DNA of 64,000 nt, from NCBI GenBank assembly GCA_003260075.1, contig QLIY01000489.1, positions 1 through 64,000 on the forward strand, in the 5' to 3' direction. Both the position numbers and the translations under genes were made by a program. Under the pieces are notes generated by a model. It was not told the DNA's origin, made no database searches, and saw only the letters and a program-made list of their open reading frames with translations. Source of the DNA: Phallusia mammillata. Taxonomy: Eukaryota > Chordata > Ascidiacea > Phlebobranchia > Ascidiidae. Below, piece after piece: positions 23,337-36,926 of the stretch (positions are counted from its first letter, which is position 1; the number at the start of each line of letters is the position of its first letter).

Positions 23337-24291
23337 TCAGGTTTCATCTAATGATACAGGTACAGCTTGAAAAATGTCATTTGGTTGTTGTGAAGCCATT
23401 GATTCTGTTCTGCAAATTATTGAAATTCTCCGATCCTTGGAAATAAACTTTCCATTGATGTAAGACTCTTCTGTCTTTAGGATCTCATGAGTATATTTGT
23501 ATCTTACCCTAACAGAAAAATATAAACAACATGGGGTTTTGTGTTAAACAGCAACAGCATTTTACCTGTTTTTCATGATGTACAAAGATCTTTGTGGTAG
23601 TAATGCTTTGAACCATTCATCGGGATTTTTCTCATCACAAAATTTCATAATAGATGGTGACAATAAACTTAATCCAGCAATACAGTATCCACAGAACTAA
23701 TAAAAATCTCCATTTACCAAAGAATCATTTGACAATGCATTGTATATGTAATGCATTTACCTTAACTGCATCGATATGTGGTTTAATAAAACCTGTTGCT
23801 GACAAATCAAGAACATGGGTCATATCACGAATAGTGTCATTAAAGTTAAACGAATGTGATTTAATTCTCGACACAATGGTTGAGTTAATTCTTGACCAAC
23901 TAGAAACTTCAACTTCGCGAAACAAATGAATTGCCTAAAAAAACATAAGCAATTTTAAATTGAAATTTAACAGATTTGGTAGTGGTACATATATTTCACG
24001 AAATTTACCCACATTATCCCAGTGTCCTTCTTGATAGACAGATTTTCCCCATTTGGGTTCAATTTCGTTCAGTAAACATTTTTCTTCGTCCTCAGTTATA
24101 AAGTTTGGCAAAACTACGCACCCGTCGTTCGCGTCTTTCTCCACATTCTTTGATGAATATTCGAACAGCTCCTGGTAACTAATAGAACTGAATGGACGCT
24201 TGAATGAATTTTGCGCAAATAGCTTTTGCCAGCAACTCCTCCGTATGTGCAAAAGCTCTGACAAGCACTTCATGTGTTTGGCATTAAACAA
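23337..24291 (-). CDS. ALKBH7: Mitochondrial AlkB homologue 7 (Fe(II)/2-oxoglutarate oxygenase fold)
   Basis: In mammals this is a mitochondrial matrix AlkB-fold protein linked to necrosis and mitochondrial RNA demethylation. Four exons on the minus strand: 24013-24291, 23761-23934, 23566-23696, 23337-23508, giving about 251 residues. The first 35 residues are basic and free of acidic residues, like a mitochondrial import signal. The iron ligands are visible as HID (in FIKPHIDAVK) and His in YTHEIL; the 2-oxoglutarate arginine is in RRISIICR. IAGLSLLSPSIM is a strong family match. The first donor is the GTGGGT after HWDN, because only that keeps phase with AIHLFRE. ATG 24291 was chosen as the first in frame; a second Met at codon 7 is possible. 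Confidence 0.93.
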
Positions 24292-25096
24292 TATACTACA
24301 TCAATTGCAGACTAAAGCAAAACAAAACCACGCAGTTTACTACAATACCAGAATCCCACTATTCATTAAATCCGTTTTTGCGCGACGACCTTTACTGCTA
24401 TTGTTGGCTTGAAAGGCCGTGGGAAAATGAGTGCACTCATGCGTGATTCTGGTTATTCACCCGTGACTTTGACCAGTTCCTGCATAGACTACTATAAGTA
24501 GTCTATGGTTCCTGTCAGAAATCAGAATCGAAAAATCCATTGTCGTTTATTGCTTTTAATTTGGCTTGATAAATTGAAAAAAACTAAAAGTAACAGCAGG
24601 TTCTGCCCAGCATTTTTGATGGGAGGTTCTGGGTTTGGGGAAAGGTGTCAAACAAAAGGTAGTGTTTGTTTTGTAAAATAGTGAATGTGCAGTAAACAAC
24701 TGGCTAAAGTTCAGGGAAATGGTATTTTTGTTTGTAAACAAGCCGCGTTCTTTTTGTGTCATGTTTAGAATCTTTTTATGTATTCAACTTCATTAGTTTT
24801 ATTTTTTCAAAAATTTGCTGTTTTTGAAGGTTGTTGTTGTACTTCTGAACTAACACATAAAATATATTTTTTAGAAAAGATATTTAGGATTCTGACCGAG
24901 CAATGGAGCAGTACTAATTACCAATAATATGCTGCAACAAACATTCTAAATAATCTTACCTTTAGTTTTCTTTAAGTTAAATTTAAAAACACAATTGTAT
25001 AAATTTAAGCCCAGATGTTGCTTTGCAGAGTTTTTACACAGTGTATAGCAAATAAATTAATTTGTTTTCCTAAATAAAACTCTTCTCTAAATTGAA
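24292..25096. promoter_or_regulatory. ALKBH7 / IWS1 bidirectional promoter region
   Basis: About 0.8 kb between two divergently transcribed genes, so both promoters should lie here. I see no coding sequence. It contains a 25-bp hairpin-capable palindrome with TATAA in its loop at 24483-24507, described separately. Confidence 0.55.
24483..24507. other. Perfect palindrome with TATAA loop
   Basis: Arms CATAGACTAC and GTAGTCTATG are exact inverted complements separated by TATAA. It sits in the divergent promoter region. It could be a chance palindrome, a hairpin or a remnant insertion end. Confidence 0.5.
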
Positions 25097-28000
25097 ATGG
25101 ATGAACAATATCAAGAGGAAATTGAAAATGAAGAACATGTTGAAACAAACCAGGAAGAATATGTGGACACTAATGAAGAAGTTTTAATGGGAGAAGTTAA
25201 TGAAGAACTTGTTGCTGAAAATGATGTTGAGGATTCTAATGTTAATGAAGAAGTGTTGATTGAGTCCGATGCCTCACTTGTTCAAACAAATGATGCTATT
25301 AACCAAGAAGTAACACATGAAGAAGAGAATGAATATGATGATGCTGTAGAGGAAGAAGAATCAGAGCATTCTCCAAATGACAACATTGATCAGTATCAAG
25401 AAAATGAAAATGTTCTAGAAAATGATCAAGAAGTGGAAGATGGGACTGTGGAAAGTCAATATGGTTAGTAACATATTATTGGAGTGCTACATTAATCTTG
25501 CATCAGAACATATTTATTTTATTTTGTGCTTTTCAAAGATTTTTCATTATCTTCAATGTTAAAATAACAAAACAAATCGACAGTTACTGTTCAAATTTAG
25601 TCACAAAATGAGATTTGTTGTTATATTATGTTGCTACATGGCAATGCATTTGAAACAGTAACAATGTGAGTAATGTGGATGTCACATTTTCTAACATTCC
25701 TAATGACGAATCAACTGTAGGAAACCTTTTTGAATCTGCACAGAAACAGAAGTTGTAAATGCTGAACATGAACCTGAAGAAGAAGAAGAAGAGGCTGTTA
25801 TTTTTCCTGAGGAAGAAGGTGAATCTTATCAGGAGGGTGAAGAAGTTGCTGAACATGTTGTTGAAGCAGAGAATGAAGCTGTGGATGATGAAGAAATGGA
25901 ACCTGAATTTTCTACAGCAAATGATGGGTATGATATTGCAAATTGCGCCCAGTAATTCCTTTTATATTAAAGTGGGAGTTCTTAACCTAGTGTGGCATGC
26001 AAGAACTGTTTATAAGGGGTGTGAAAATACTGGATGATTAGAGTTATATAATAGTAGTTACTTCGTGTTTGGTGTGAGAACTGGTGAGTGACTTCAAAGT
26101 TGATGCCAACAAGTAAAAAATCCCTTTATTAAGAATTGTGCCTCATAGGCCTAAAATCGCTCCCTTTATTAAGAATTGTGCCTCATAGGCCTAAAATCAG
26201 TTTAACAAACATCTGGTGACCATGTTGTCCATTGAATTGCTCTATTAACCATGTTTTTTTAACAGACTTGAAGTTACTGAGAATGCTTCTGAGCAAGTGT
26301 ATGACGAAGAAGTTGAACAGGGATACATAGAGAATGTTGAGGTGGAGGAAGAGGCACAGGATGAATATGAAGGAGGGGAAGCTACCACTGAAGTTGTTGA
26401 AGGAGAATATGAAATGCAATCCAGTGAAATCAACACAGAAGGAGACACTGAGTTGTAAGTTTTCGTTGTAACTCTGGACAAACTGTTAAGATGTTCGATA
26501 AAGATGACTACTATGTTTAAAAAAAATTAATCTTACATTTTTATTGCTTTTCGCATTGTGGAGATAAAAATACAAATGCATCAAAATTTTTGCAGGAAAA
26601 ATGTTTTTAAGTGAACTTGTCACAGGCCAAAAGTTGGTCATTTGAACAAACATAGTATAAATTTGTCAACACTTGAATTTGATGTTAATTTCCCAACTAA
26701 GTTTCGTGACCAAATGTTTCAACTAACCCCCAAACTTTACTTAAAATATATTAGAGGGAAATGTATCTTTACTAATCAAACTTACTTTGTTTAGAGAGAC
26801 AGTAGATGTTCAAAAAGAAACTGTAGAGGCTGAAGAGGACAATGTTTATGAGGATGCTGTGGAAGTAGAGGAAGAAAAACAAGATGAATATGCAGAAGAA
26901 GAAAATGTTGCTCAGCATGTTGCAAATAGTGATGAAGAGGGAGAGGTGGAAGAAACTGGAAGTGATGGAGTAAAACTCGGCCATGTTTCTGATGACGACC
27001 TTCGAGGTAGTTACAGCCAGTGTTGCACTTTACTTGCCTTTAAAATATACTGAACAAAACTGAATATTTAACTAAAACGGTGAATAATTTAACTAAACAC
27101 AGAATCAGAGTTAGCATTTTAATATCAATAAATGATATTGAATGCAACTCTCTTTTGTGCATTAATATTTTATTACAGGTCATACCATATATGTATATAA
27201 TATTTTTGTAAAATTTAAATTTTTAGATTCTGATGATGAAGAAGTACAAGCCAAAGAAGAATCAGGTGACTTGAAATATGTAATTATTTGCAGATATTCT
27301 TAGTGTTTTATTCTTTGTAAAATGTTTGCTTGTTTCTTTATTTGAAATGCCAGTTTTTTTATTCGTACAAATTCCCACAGAAAAATCAGCCCCACCCAGT
27401 CATGCAGAAATAGCCAAAATGTTTGATTCGGAAAGTGAAGAAGAACCAGAAAAAGGTAAACATTACAATTTTTTTGATGTTTTTTGTCAATTTAAAATTA
27501 AACATTATTGTTTTACTCGTTGAAGACAAGATTGGTTTTATAGACAAAATTAAATATTCACTTTTTTTGCTGATCTGAATAGATTTCCAAAATTGTTCCA
27601 ACTTGTAAAAGCTTTTTAGTACCTAAGGAATTTTAACTTATTTCCTTTAAGGGGAAGGTGTTGGAAATCTTATCCATGACATCTTTGGTGAAAGTGATGA
27701 TGAAAACGAGGAATTCACGGGATTTGGTGAAGATGATGTAAAAACCGGAAAACCACACGGAGCAATTATTTCAGACTCAGATGAAGATGACCAAGGTAAA
27801 AAGGAATGTCCGATAACTAACTTTTGATTTCTTTAAACACTTTTGAATTGTTTAGATGAGCCCCCAGCAACTGCTGAGGAGCCTGTTGGATATGATTCAG
27901 ATGAAGGAATTCAAGATTCCAAGGAATCTGGTTTGGTTTATGATTTTGACATTATGATGCAGAAGAAGAAGGCAGAAAGGTAATATTTTGTTAAACAATT

Positions 28001-29738
28001 TTTTAATGTGCAGAATTTAATCATATTTGCTGACCATTCTGCACATAGGAAGGACAGGCGAAGGCGAGATGGAGGGACAATGATTTCAGATTCTGATGAC
28101 ATTATAAGTGCAATGCTTCTCAAAATGAAAGAAGCTGCGGATGCAGACAAGGAGGCGAACCGGTCAAGAAAACCTGCTTTGAAAAAGTTAAAAATGCTGC
28201 AAACAGTAGTTCGACACTTGACCAAACAGGCAAGCGACAAAATAAATCAATTTACTTGATATTCTTTAGGGTGATTTTACCTCCATTGCAATAGGTAAAA
28301 ATGTCTTTGCTTTTCGCAGGATCTTAAGGAAGCATTTGTAGACATGGGAATGGTGGCTGCAATTGCCGACTGGTTATCTTTGCTTCCAGATCGCAGTCTT
28401 CCTCATTTAAGCATCAGAACTGAACTACTCAAAATTCTACATGACATGCCACCAGTTAGTGCGGTAAGCATTTAATGGATTTCCAATTTTGTGTCTCGTT
28501 TATTCGTCGCATGTGCGATGTTTTTGCCTCAAATCTCAGCTTTAAACGTAGTGCCTAAGATCGTTACGGTGAACCCCTACCATAAGTAAGCGCCAAGGAC
28601 AGGGTTCGCTTTCTCTGGTTTTGCCCAGGATGCTTTCTGCTCAGTTATTTGGCATAGTCCCAGCCCCTTATAGGCTTCCGTAGTGGGAATACCGCCACAG
28701 ACCATTGCCAATTGTTGACGAAGTAGAATGGTTTGTTCTCAAAAAGTGTTGCCATGTTGACGCTGAATGCATAAACTGATAACTTAACTGGATGATTTTT
28801 CCCCCCCCCCGTCCCAGCCCCTTATAGGCTTCCGTAGTGGGAATACCGCCACAGACCAATGCCAATTGTTGACGAAGTGGAACTGTTTGTTCTCAAAAAG
28901 TGTTGCTATGTTGACGGTGAATGCATAAACTGATAACTTAACTGGATGATTTTGTGTGTGTAGGAAACACTAAAATCCAGCGGGATCGGTCGTTCTGTGA
29001 TGATTTTATTTAAACATCCCCGCGAAACACGACATAACCGTGAATCAGCTGGACGACTTATTAACAAATGGTCAAGGCCCATATTCGGTCTCAACGACAA
29101 CTTTAAAAGCATGAGCAGAGGAGGTAAGCACCCGTAATAAATTACCTCGAAAACATTTGCTCCTATACGATTTTTTTGCTGAAATATGTTTTTGCTTGTG
29201 CAGTATTGCTTTGTTGTTTTTTTAGCAGAGATTTGGGATGCTATGACTGAAACAATGGGTCATCATCCCGGGGCACAAATTGTCTTTCTCCGTATTTTTT
29301 CTCGCTTCTATATGCATATTTAATTAATTACCGCATATCTGTAACTTGAAACGTGTTTCAGAACGCGAGCAGAGAGATCTGGAACAAATGCCACAAGCTA
29401 AGCGACGTAGGTTAAGTACTGGACAACCGGAGGCAGGTAGGGATGGCTCCAACCCGGCACAAGACCAGGAGCCGCTTCGTCCTGGTGACCGAGGATTTGT
29501 TATGAGGGCTCGAGTCCCAATGCCCTCACATAAAGACTATGTTGTGAGGCCGAAGTGGAACGTTGATGCTGATAACGAAGACGACGATGGAGGCTACAAG
29601 AAACGTGGCAAGTCGAAGTCCCGTAAGGATGAACGCCTGGAGAAGCATATTAAAAACTTTGCAGAGCGCCGTAAGAACAGTAAAATGCAACGTGCTGTCG
29701 GTATAAGTCTCGAAGGTAATAAAATGCCGCTTACCTGA
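25097..29738 (+). CDS. IWS1: IWS1 (SPN1) transcription elongation factor
   Basis: Binds SPT6 and RNA polymerase II and couples elongation to mRNA processing and histone marks. Twelve exons: 25097-25463, 25744-25927, 26266-26454, 26795-27006, 27227-27265, 27381-27455, 27652-27795, 27856-27979, 28049-28229, 28320-28463, 28964-29123, 29362-29738, giving about 731 residues. The first half is highly acidic and disordered (Glu/Asp repeats). The second half is the TFIIS N-terminal-like helical domain: [43 protein letters not shown] and WSRPIFGL. The conserved tail [15 protein letters not shown] and EGNKMPL follows. All phases agree. Intron 9 starts with GC rather than GT (28230). The intron before exon 11 carries a linker duplication; no exon is affected. 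Confidence 0.95.
26121..26200 (+). repeat. Tandem pair of a 40-bp unit in an IWS1 intron
   Basis: Units 26121-26160 and 26161-26200 (TCCCTTTATTAAGAATTGTG then CCTCATAGGCCTAAAATC) differ only in the last two bases. There is no G or C run between them, unlike the linker duplications. Confidence 0.9.
28657..28953 (+). repeat. Linker duplication in an IWS1 intron
   Basis: About 143 bp (GTCCCAGCCCCTTATAGG onward) is repeated at 28657-28800 and 28811-28953 around ten C at 28801-28810, with a few SNPs. Confidence 0.93.
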
Positions 29739-30908
29739 TTAATAAACTGTCACCAATGCCCTGAAGATGATGTTCAAGCGTCCATTGGTTGCTTTTCACC
29801 AAGTGCGCTGGCTCGATCATGACACAACTTTGTCATGTTACCTAAAGTGGTATTTTAAAATACCCCCAAATTATAATTTTGAAGTATTCAAATGGCGTCA
29901 AATGCACAAATCAAAGTCTTACCCTGCGCAAAACCTTTTTTTTATTATCTTTTTTGTTGCTTTTATGTGTCTCCTGCCTTTTGTATCAAAGCGAATTTGC
30001 AGTTGTGCGACTTGTCTTACTTCGGGTTTAACAAGATTGACAATGCTAAAATGTTTTGTACATGAACAACATATCAATTTCATTTTCAAGTGCCAAAAAA
30101 ATTATGTACAACAGGTTGGCCAATGTGGTTTTACAATGAAATAAACATCTCGACTGTAAACACCGATTTACCAGCACAGATAAAGACATGCAAGAACTTC
30201 AATGTGACTTATATGAAAATAATGAAAGACAGTGTCGTATCATGTATTTTCAATTTTTCAAAATCCTTGCTTGTAGCGTAAGTGGTAGAGCAGAACGCCC
30301 TGTTTTGTTTTTATTTCAAGTACTTTCTTTGTCAGACCATCTTTGATTTAGGAATTCAAAGCAATTTTGTGTCAAAACTCAAAACGTCAAGTTACAGGTC
30401 TAAAAATGTGAGTTGAGTTTATTTAGCTTGGTGAAAGAACACATAGCGTTATGCCTGCCAGCAAACGAGAAAAGGATTTCGTTCAAAAACTCTGTCCTGC
30501 TCAGATTTATGATTTTTATAGGTTAGGTTTGCATGCTTCGCTGAACTCGACCAGCAACATTACGTCATTTGTGTTTTGTGGATGCAGTGTTCGATTGACA
30601 AACGAAAACAACACCTAAAAGGTAGCTTTTTGTTGATTAGCTTTTCAATACCATACTACATATTTTTGTTGTCTTAACTTGCCCTCAGTTTGTTTGTATT
30701 AGGTCAAAGTGATCGCTAAGTAGTCAGTTTTATATTCTCAAATAAGTACACCCGACCCCAATGTTTCTGCTTGTTTTGTTTTTGTGTTTACCTTAATGTT
30801 ATATTTTGGTCAACAACATTATTCTCATAAAATGTGATCATACATTACTATTTGCAGTCAATTGTAGAAGGAATTGATGAGTGATGATCAGCTAAAGCAT
30901 TATAAAGA
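29739..30908. other. IWS1 to TRIM23 intergenic region
   Basis: About 1.2 kb between two genes on the same strand. No splice-bordered coding segment is visible. It should contain the IWS1 3' UTR and the TRIM23 promoter. Confidence 0.6.
29741..29746 (+). terminator. Candidate polyadenylation signal of IWS1
   Basis: AATAAA three bases after the IWS1 stop codon. It would give a very short 3' UTR, and other signals may be used. Confidence 0.35.
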
Positions 30909-33900
30909 ATGACGTCTTCATCTACATTTTTGGACTTGCTGCCACGAAAAAGGCACCGCTCTACAGAAAATCGACTTCTCAGTGTAAATTTTCTTGACGA
31001 CAAAATTTTGTAAACATTTTTCAGTGGTAAAAGGTTGATTGTAGGGCATAGCCCCCCCCCCAGGCACCGCTCTACAGAAAATCGACTTCTCAGTGTAAAT
31101 TTTCTTGACTACACAATTTTGTAAACATTTTTCAGTGGTAAAAGGTTGATTGTAGGGTATAAAAGGTGTTTTATTTTAATAAGGTCAAGAGACGTCCCCA
31201 TCAAACTCTTGGTCCATGCAGCAAATTCAGTGTTGTTTAGTAAGGCTCTATACTTTATAAAGTTGATCTACATGGCTGGAAGTTTATTTAACACTTAATG
31301 CTAACTTGTATTAATAAAAATTTGAAATGCAACATCTGTGCAATGAAACATGTATGAAACTGAAGTGTATGCAGACTTTATATATATCTGCAATGTATTT
31401 ACAAATTCCTTTAATATAGGTTACCTCATTATCTCCCCCCCCCCTTATTTTAATAAGGTCAAGAGACGTCCCCATCAAACTCTTGGTCCATGTAGCAAAT
31501 TCAGTGTTGTTTAGTAAGGCTTTATACTTTATAAAGTTGATCTACATGGCTGGAATTTATTTAACACTTAATGCTAATATATATTAGCAAAAATTTGAAA
31601 TGCAACATCTGTGCAATGAAACTGAAGTGTATGCAGACTTTATATATATTTGCAATGTATTTACAAATTCCTTTAATGTAGGTTACCTCATTATCATAGT
31701 GTGGCATTCTTGCAGTGTACAGAACTGTGTTACCATGTCAACTATGTGATGGATTTATCAAGGTTTAATTGGCTTTTGAACACTAAATTCTTCATGCAAA
31801 TGATTTTCAGGTTTTAGAGTGTGGTGTTTGTGGAGAGCAGTTTTCATTATCTGGAGACAAAGTACCTCGTTTGCTGCTCTGTGGCCATTCTTTTTGTCAT
31901 GATTGTCTTACCCGATTGCCTATTCAGGTAAAGATTTAACATGGACTATATGTGTGTACATTTAATGTGAACAATATTTAGAAGTAAGTTAACTCTGTTA
32001 CATTCCTGGCTGCCATGAAATACAGATGAATTTAACCATATTTTTGAAATTATTGTATTGAATTATGCAAAACATGTTTGCTGGGCATTTATTTAAGTTA
32101 CCAAGTACTTTGTTTTTAGGCTGGAAGCTTGGTTTGTCCCATGGATCGCCAAATTACTGATGTGGGATCAGGTGGAGTTTGGAGTTTAAAAAAGAACTTT
32201 GCACTTATTGAGCTGATGGAAAAACTTCAGCTTGGAGGAATTACACATGTTTATCAGCCATCAACTTCCCACAAAAACTTGGACAGTGATACAAATGTCT
32301 TGGTTTCTGTAAGTGCATTTCTTTTTTAACTGAAGCTATTTTAGCTGATTTTGAGAATAGTACCAATGAGTTTAAAATGCATCTAGTAGTCATCAAGGTA
32401 CAAATGCAAATTTAGGTATGTCTTTATTGTTTATCCTTTAAACCAGTAGTTTTCAACCTAGAAATTTTGGGAAGGGGGTGGTCAATTACATTGGGTTGCA
32501 AAAACAGGCAGTCGACTGAAAAAAGGTTAAACCCACTGCTTCAACCAAAATGTTTTGTTTTAAAAATAGCCCAAAAACAACTAAAAATATGTAAAAATTT
32601 ATATTTACAAATACTACTTGCATTATTATAGTAATTTTCTGTACAGATGTTAAAAAGCTTCTGCTACTTAATACCATGAAGTTTCTCAGATTTTTACCAT
32701 CATTTTCTCACAGCCATCCTGTTGTAGCATGTAATGATGATTTTTAAACAGCTCTTCTCAGCACAAAGCCTGACCTACATTGTACTGTACAGCTGTTTGC
32801 AACATTCTGTTGATAAAGTGGTAGAATCTTGTAAATGACATTGGTATAATGTGTTGGATCTTGCTTTCTTATGAATAGAATGTTGTACTAGATAAAACAT
32901 GTTTAAAGTTGTCATATCTTATGTTGACAGGAAGCAACATGCTGTGACGAGGATGATTCACATGTGGCCACCTTGTACTGTTTAGTCTGTTGCACAAATT
33001 TGTGTCAAAATTGCTCAGCATCCACACATTCGACCAGAACACTCTCAAAACACAAGTAAAGTCTATATTATGAAAGTTTTTGTTTATTTTTTGGGCCAAT
33101 AGCATATTAAACCTCCCCCCCCCCAGTCTGTTGCACAAATTTGTGTCAAAATTGCTCAGCATCCACACATTCTACCAGAACACTCTCAAAACACAAGTAA
33201 AATCTATGTTATGAAAGTTTTTGTCTTTTTTGGGCGCCAACAGCATATTAAACCTAATTGTTTCCATAAAACTACTTTTTCTGTTTTTAGAGTCTCAGAA
33301 AACTTCTCAGAAACTCAAATATATATTTTTTTATATTTTAAACATATGTGTTTTAGTATGCCAAATATGCTGCAAAATTTTATGATGGTTATAGCTTGTC
33401 TTTATAAGCCAACAAAGCACTACCCCCCCCCCCTAATTGTTTCCATAAAACTAATTTTTTTTGTTTTTAGAGTCTCAGAAAACTTCTCAGAAACTCAAAT
33501 TTATCTTTTTTATATTTTTAAACATATGTATGTGTTTTAGTATGCCAAATATGCTGAAAATTTTTATGATGGTTGTAGCTTGTCTTTATAAGCCAACAAA
33601 GCACTATATTCTAATGAAACAGTATAAAGCCTACACACTGAGTTTGTGATTTTAACTCCAGTCATAATGTGCAGATCATGGGATTAGTCTTTGCTGTCCT
33701 AATCAGTTTTTATTTTAACAGACGGATTGATCTCAAGGATAAACCATCTCAGCCAACAATGTGTCCCCTGCATCAAACACATGCACTTGAGTTTGCTTGC
33801 TTACAAGAAGAATGCAGATTCAGTCCAGCAATGTGTTATCTTTGCAAAGAACATGGGAAACATAAAGGCCACAAGGTTTAACATGTTTTGACATAGTAGT

Positions 33901-36900
33901 TAATTTTAGGCATAGAACATGCAACATGCTTGTTTCTGGCACACCTATAAGTCCTTGACAATCATTCTTGGTCATTGCATAGCATTGTAAGTCATTTTTA
34001 GGCAAGACTATTTACCTAGATAGAGTTGCCATAATTCAAACCAGTGGCACTCAACCAGCAGTATGTGTAAGGTATGCAAGTAGCTTTTTGTAGTACTGCT
34101 TTTCTCAATTAAAATCAAGTCTAGCATTCCAACAAGTAACTGTTGAGTTGGCTAAAAAACTGCGTTCTCCTTTTCTTTGCTGCATTGATTGACTGAGCAG
34201 ATGTTGTGACATCAGTATGTTTTATGACGTGTGTGACACATCAATAATATGCTACAGAAGAACTGTCTGGAAAACTGTTATGACTAACTTTCATCTATCC
34301 ACTCGCAAATGAACCGCCTTGGTATTGGACGCAATTCGATTTTTGGGTGTTTTTTTAGCTCCTGCCTGCTGGCTTCAGAAATATGCTAACCTAATCAAGA
34401 AAATAGGCCTATATGTTGGTCCTCCCATTCAAATAGGATTATAGTGGTATGCAGCGATAGGAAAAAAATGTCAGTGGTACCCGATCAGTGAAAGGTTGAG
34501 AACCTTTGACATAAACGAACAATAGCTGTAATTTCCCCCCCCCCCCTATATGTTGGTCCTCCCATTCAAATAGGATTATAGTGGTATGCAGCCACAGGAA
34601 ACAAAATGTCAGTGGTACCCGATTAGTGAAAGGTTGAGAACCTTTGACATAAACGAACAATAGCTGTAATTGTTACAGATGTTTAAAGATTTTGTTTGTG
34701 GCATTGTGGCATGTTTTATCAAGGTTAATAATTTGCATGATTATCACAGCACAATTTACTGGAAAACGAAGTTCGTTCAACGAGAGCCGTTGCGCGGGAG
34801 GCAGCAGAGAGAGCGGGTGCATTTTTATCGCAAGTAAACGAACATGCAGCAAAAACGGCTGATGCCATTGAAAGGGTTGAAGGTGGCATTCGACTTTTTT
34901 CCGACCAAGGTGGCGTGGTCTCCAGGCAACAGGTAAAATGCAGTAAATGATTAAGTGCTTTGCAATGCCAATAGATAAAAAGCGACAATCGCATGGCTGT
35001 TTTTGTGTGGAATCATTTCACAATTTATAATACAAATTTCGTTATGGCGCATTTATAAAGCTCTTAGGTTGGGCAGGGGGATTAAATTCGTAATGTAGGA
35101 ACGAAATCGTTAATATCAGGAGTTGAAAATCGATTGTGTTTTATCATAAAACATCGACGAACGTCACGCTGATGTGTTTTATAGGATCTTAAAAACTGAC
35201 TGCGCGCATTTATTTTGCCAGTACACTGGAACAGCCGAATCTGCCCGTGCTTGTGTGAGGGAATATTTTACCCGGCTTCGAGAGACCCTGGCCGCCCAGG
35301 AGGAGGTCGCCATAACAACGCTCGACTCGCATGTACAATCACGCGTAACCGCGCTACGTCGGATGCACGATGACGCAACCGCTTTACGCTCACAAATATC
35401 AGCTGCTTTGGGACACTGCAATAATGTACTACGCCAGGTCAGTGGCTGTGACATAACTATCAAAAATTCAAATATATTTTTTTTATGCAAGTAGCTTTTT
35501 TACCCATTTGTTCCCCCCCCCCACACTGCAATAATGTACTACGCCAGGTCAGTGGCTGTGACATAACTATGAAAAATTCAAATATATTTTTTTATGCAAG
35601 TAGCTTTTTTTTACATCTTTAACAACCCCTTTTTTATCTTTACACAGAAAATCAGTTTGATCTTGCTGTTGTGCAAAAAGTTTACCAATATTATGTATTT
35701 TATTTCAAACTTATAATTTAACGAGTATATTTTTACAATTTATTAAAATTGCGGATAGAAGCCAGTTTTTGCCATTTTGGGTTAAGATTTTTTGGTGTGT
35801 GAAAATGTTAAATACAAATGTTTTCAACCACAGAACGACTGCACTGTACTGGCTGCTCGGTCAGAAGTGGAGGCGCTTGATCACATGTTCGACCAACAAC
35901 AGCGTCAGTTTAGCGAACAAACTTCAGCAGCATCTGATGCCCTTGATCCTGCTATACCCGTTACATTTACTAAGGTTCGGATGCGATTTAGGACTTACTT
36001 TTTGAACAGGAGACCGTTTGTTCTCGCAAACGCTATAGTTTTCTTTTTATGGTACTTGTTTGTACAATATGCAATTTTGAAAGGATTTTTCTTTGGTAAA
36101 AATTTAGGAAAATGTTTGTCAAATGCAAAGCTTGGTCTGGTTCTCTGATATAATTTTAAAATACTGGTGTATCTTGAATTATAAAACGTCGAAAACAATT
36201 TTAATTTTCAAATGACAAAATTTACGAATAGAATCGTGTCTTTTCTAACGCAATTTCATTTTCGTCTCAGGATAACCGAATCCACATTGGTCGAAAACTT
36301 GAGATTCGGGTTGTGACGTTGGGATTGGATGGCGCAGGCAAAACCACCCTGCTGTTCAAGTTGAAACAAGATGAATTTATGCAACCAATTCCCACGATAG
36401 GTAAATATTGATCCATAAAGTTGTTCTACTTTTTAATTAGGCAAATTACTAAAGTAATAGCCGTAAAAAGTATTATGACAATGTATTTCACAATTTCAAT
36501 AGAGTTTACTGATCAGCCGCTGTTTTGTAGTAAGCGTAGCGTCGTTTGTTAAAGCTCTTGGTTAACTAAATACGTGTTGTTTTGCACGTAACATTCATAT
36601 TTTGCACTTTACTATTTTGAAATGTCAGTTTTAATTTTTTTCACTTAGGTTTTAACGTTGAAACGGTTGACTTTCGCAATCTGCGCTATACAGTGTGGGA
36701 TGTTCCCCCCCCCCAAAGCTCTTGGTTAACTAAATACGTGTTGTTTTGCACGTAACATTCATGTTTCGCACTGTACTGTTTTGCAGTTTTAATTTTTTCT
36801 ACGCAGGTTTTAACGTTGAAACGGTTGACTTTCGCAATCTGCGTTATACGGTGTGGGATGTGGGCGGCAAACACAAGCTCCGACCTCTGTGGAAACATTA

Positions 36901-36926
36901 CTATCTCAACACACAAGGTAAATACA

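Noticed and set aside
25620-25743. Possible extra IWS1 exon before 25744
   Set aside because: The only open frame does not keep phase with the neighbouring exons and meets a stop codon.
30270-30300. tRNA A-box-like string TAGCGTAAGTGGTAGAGC
   Set aside because: No B box or cloverleaf arms follow within tRNA distance.
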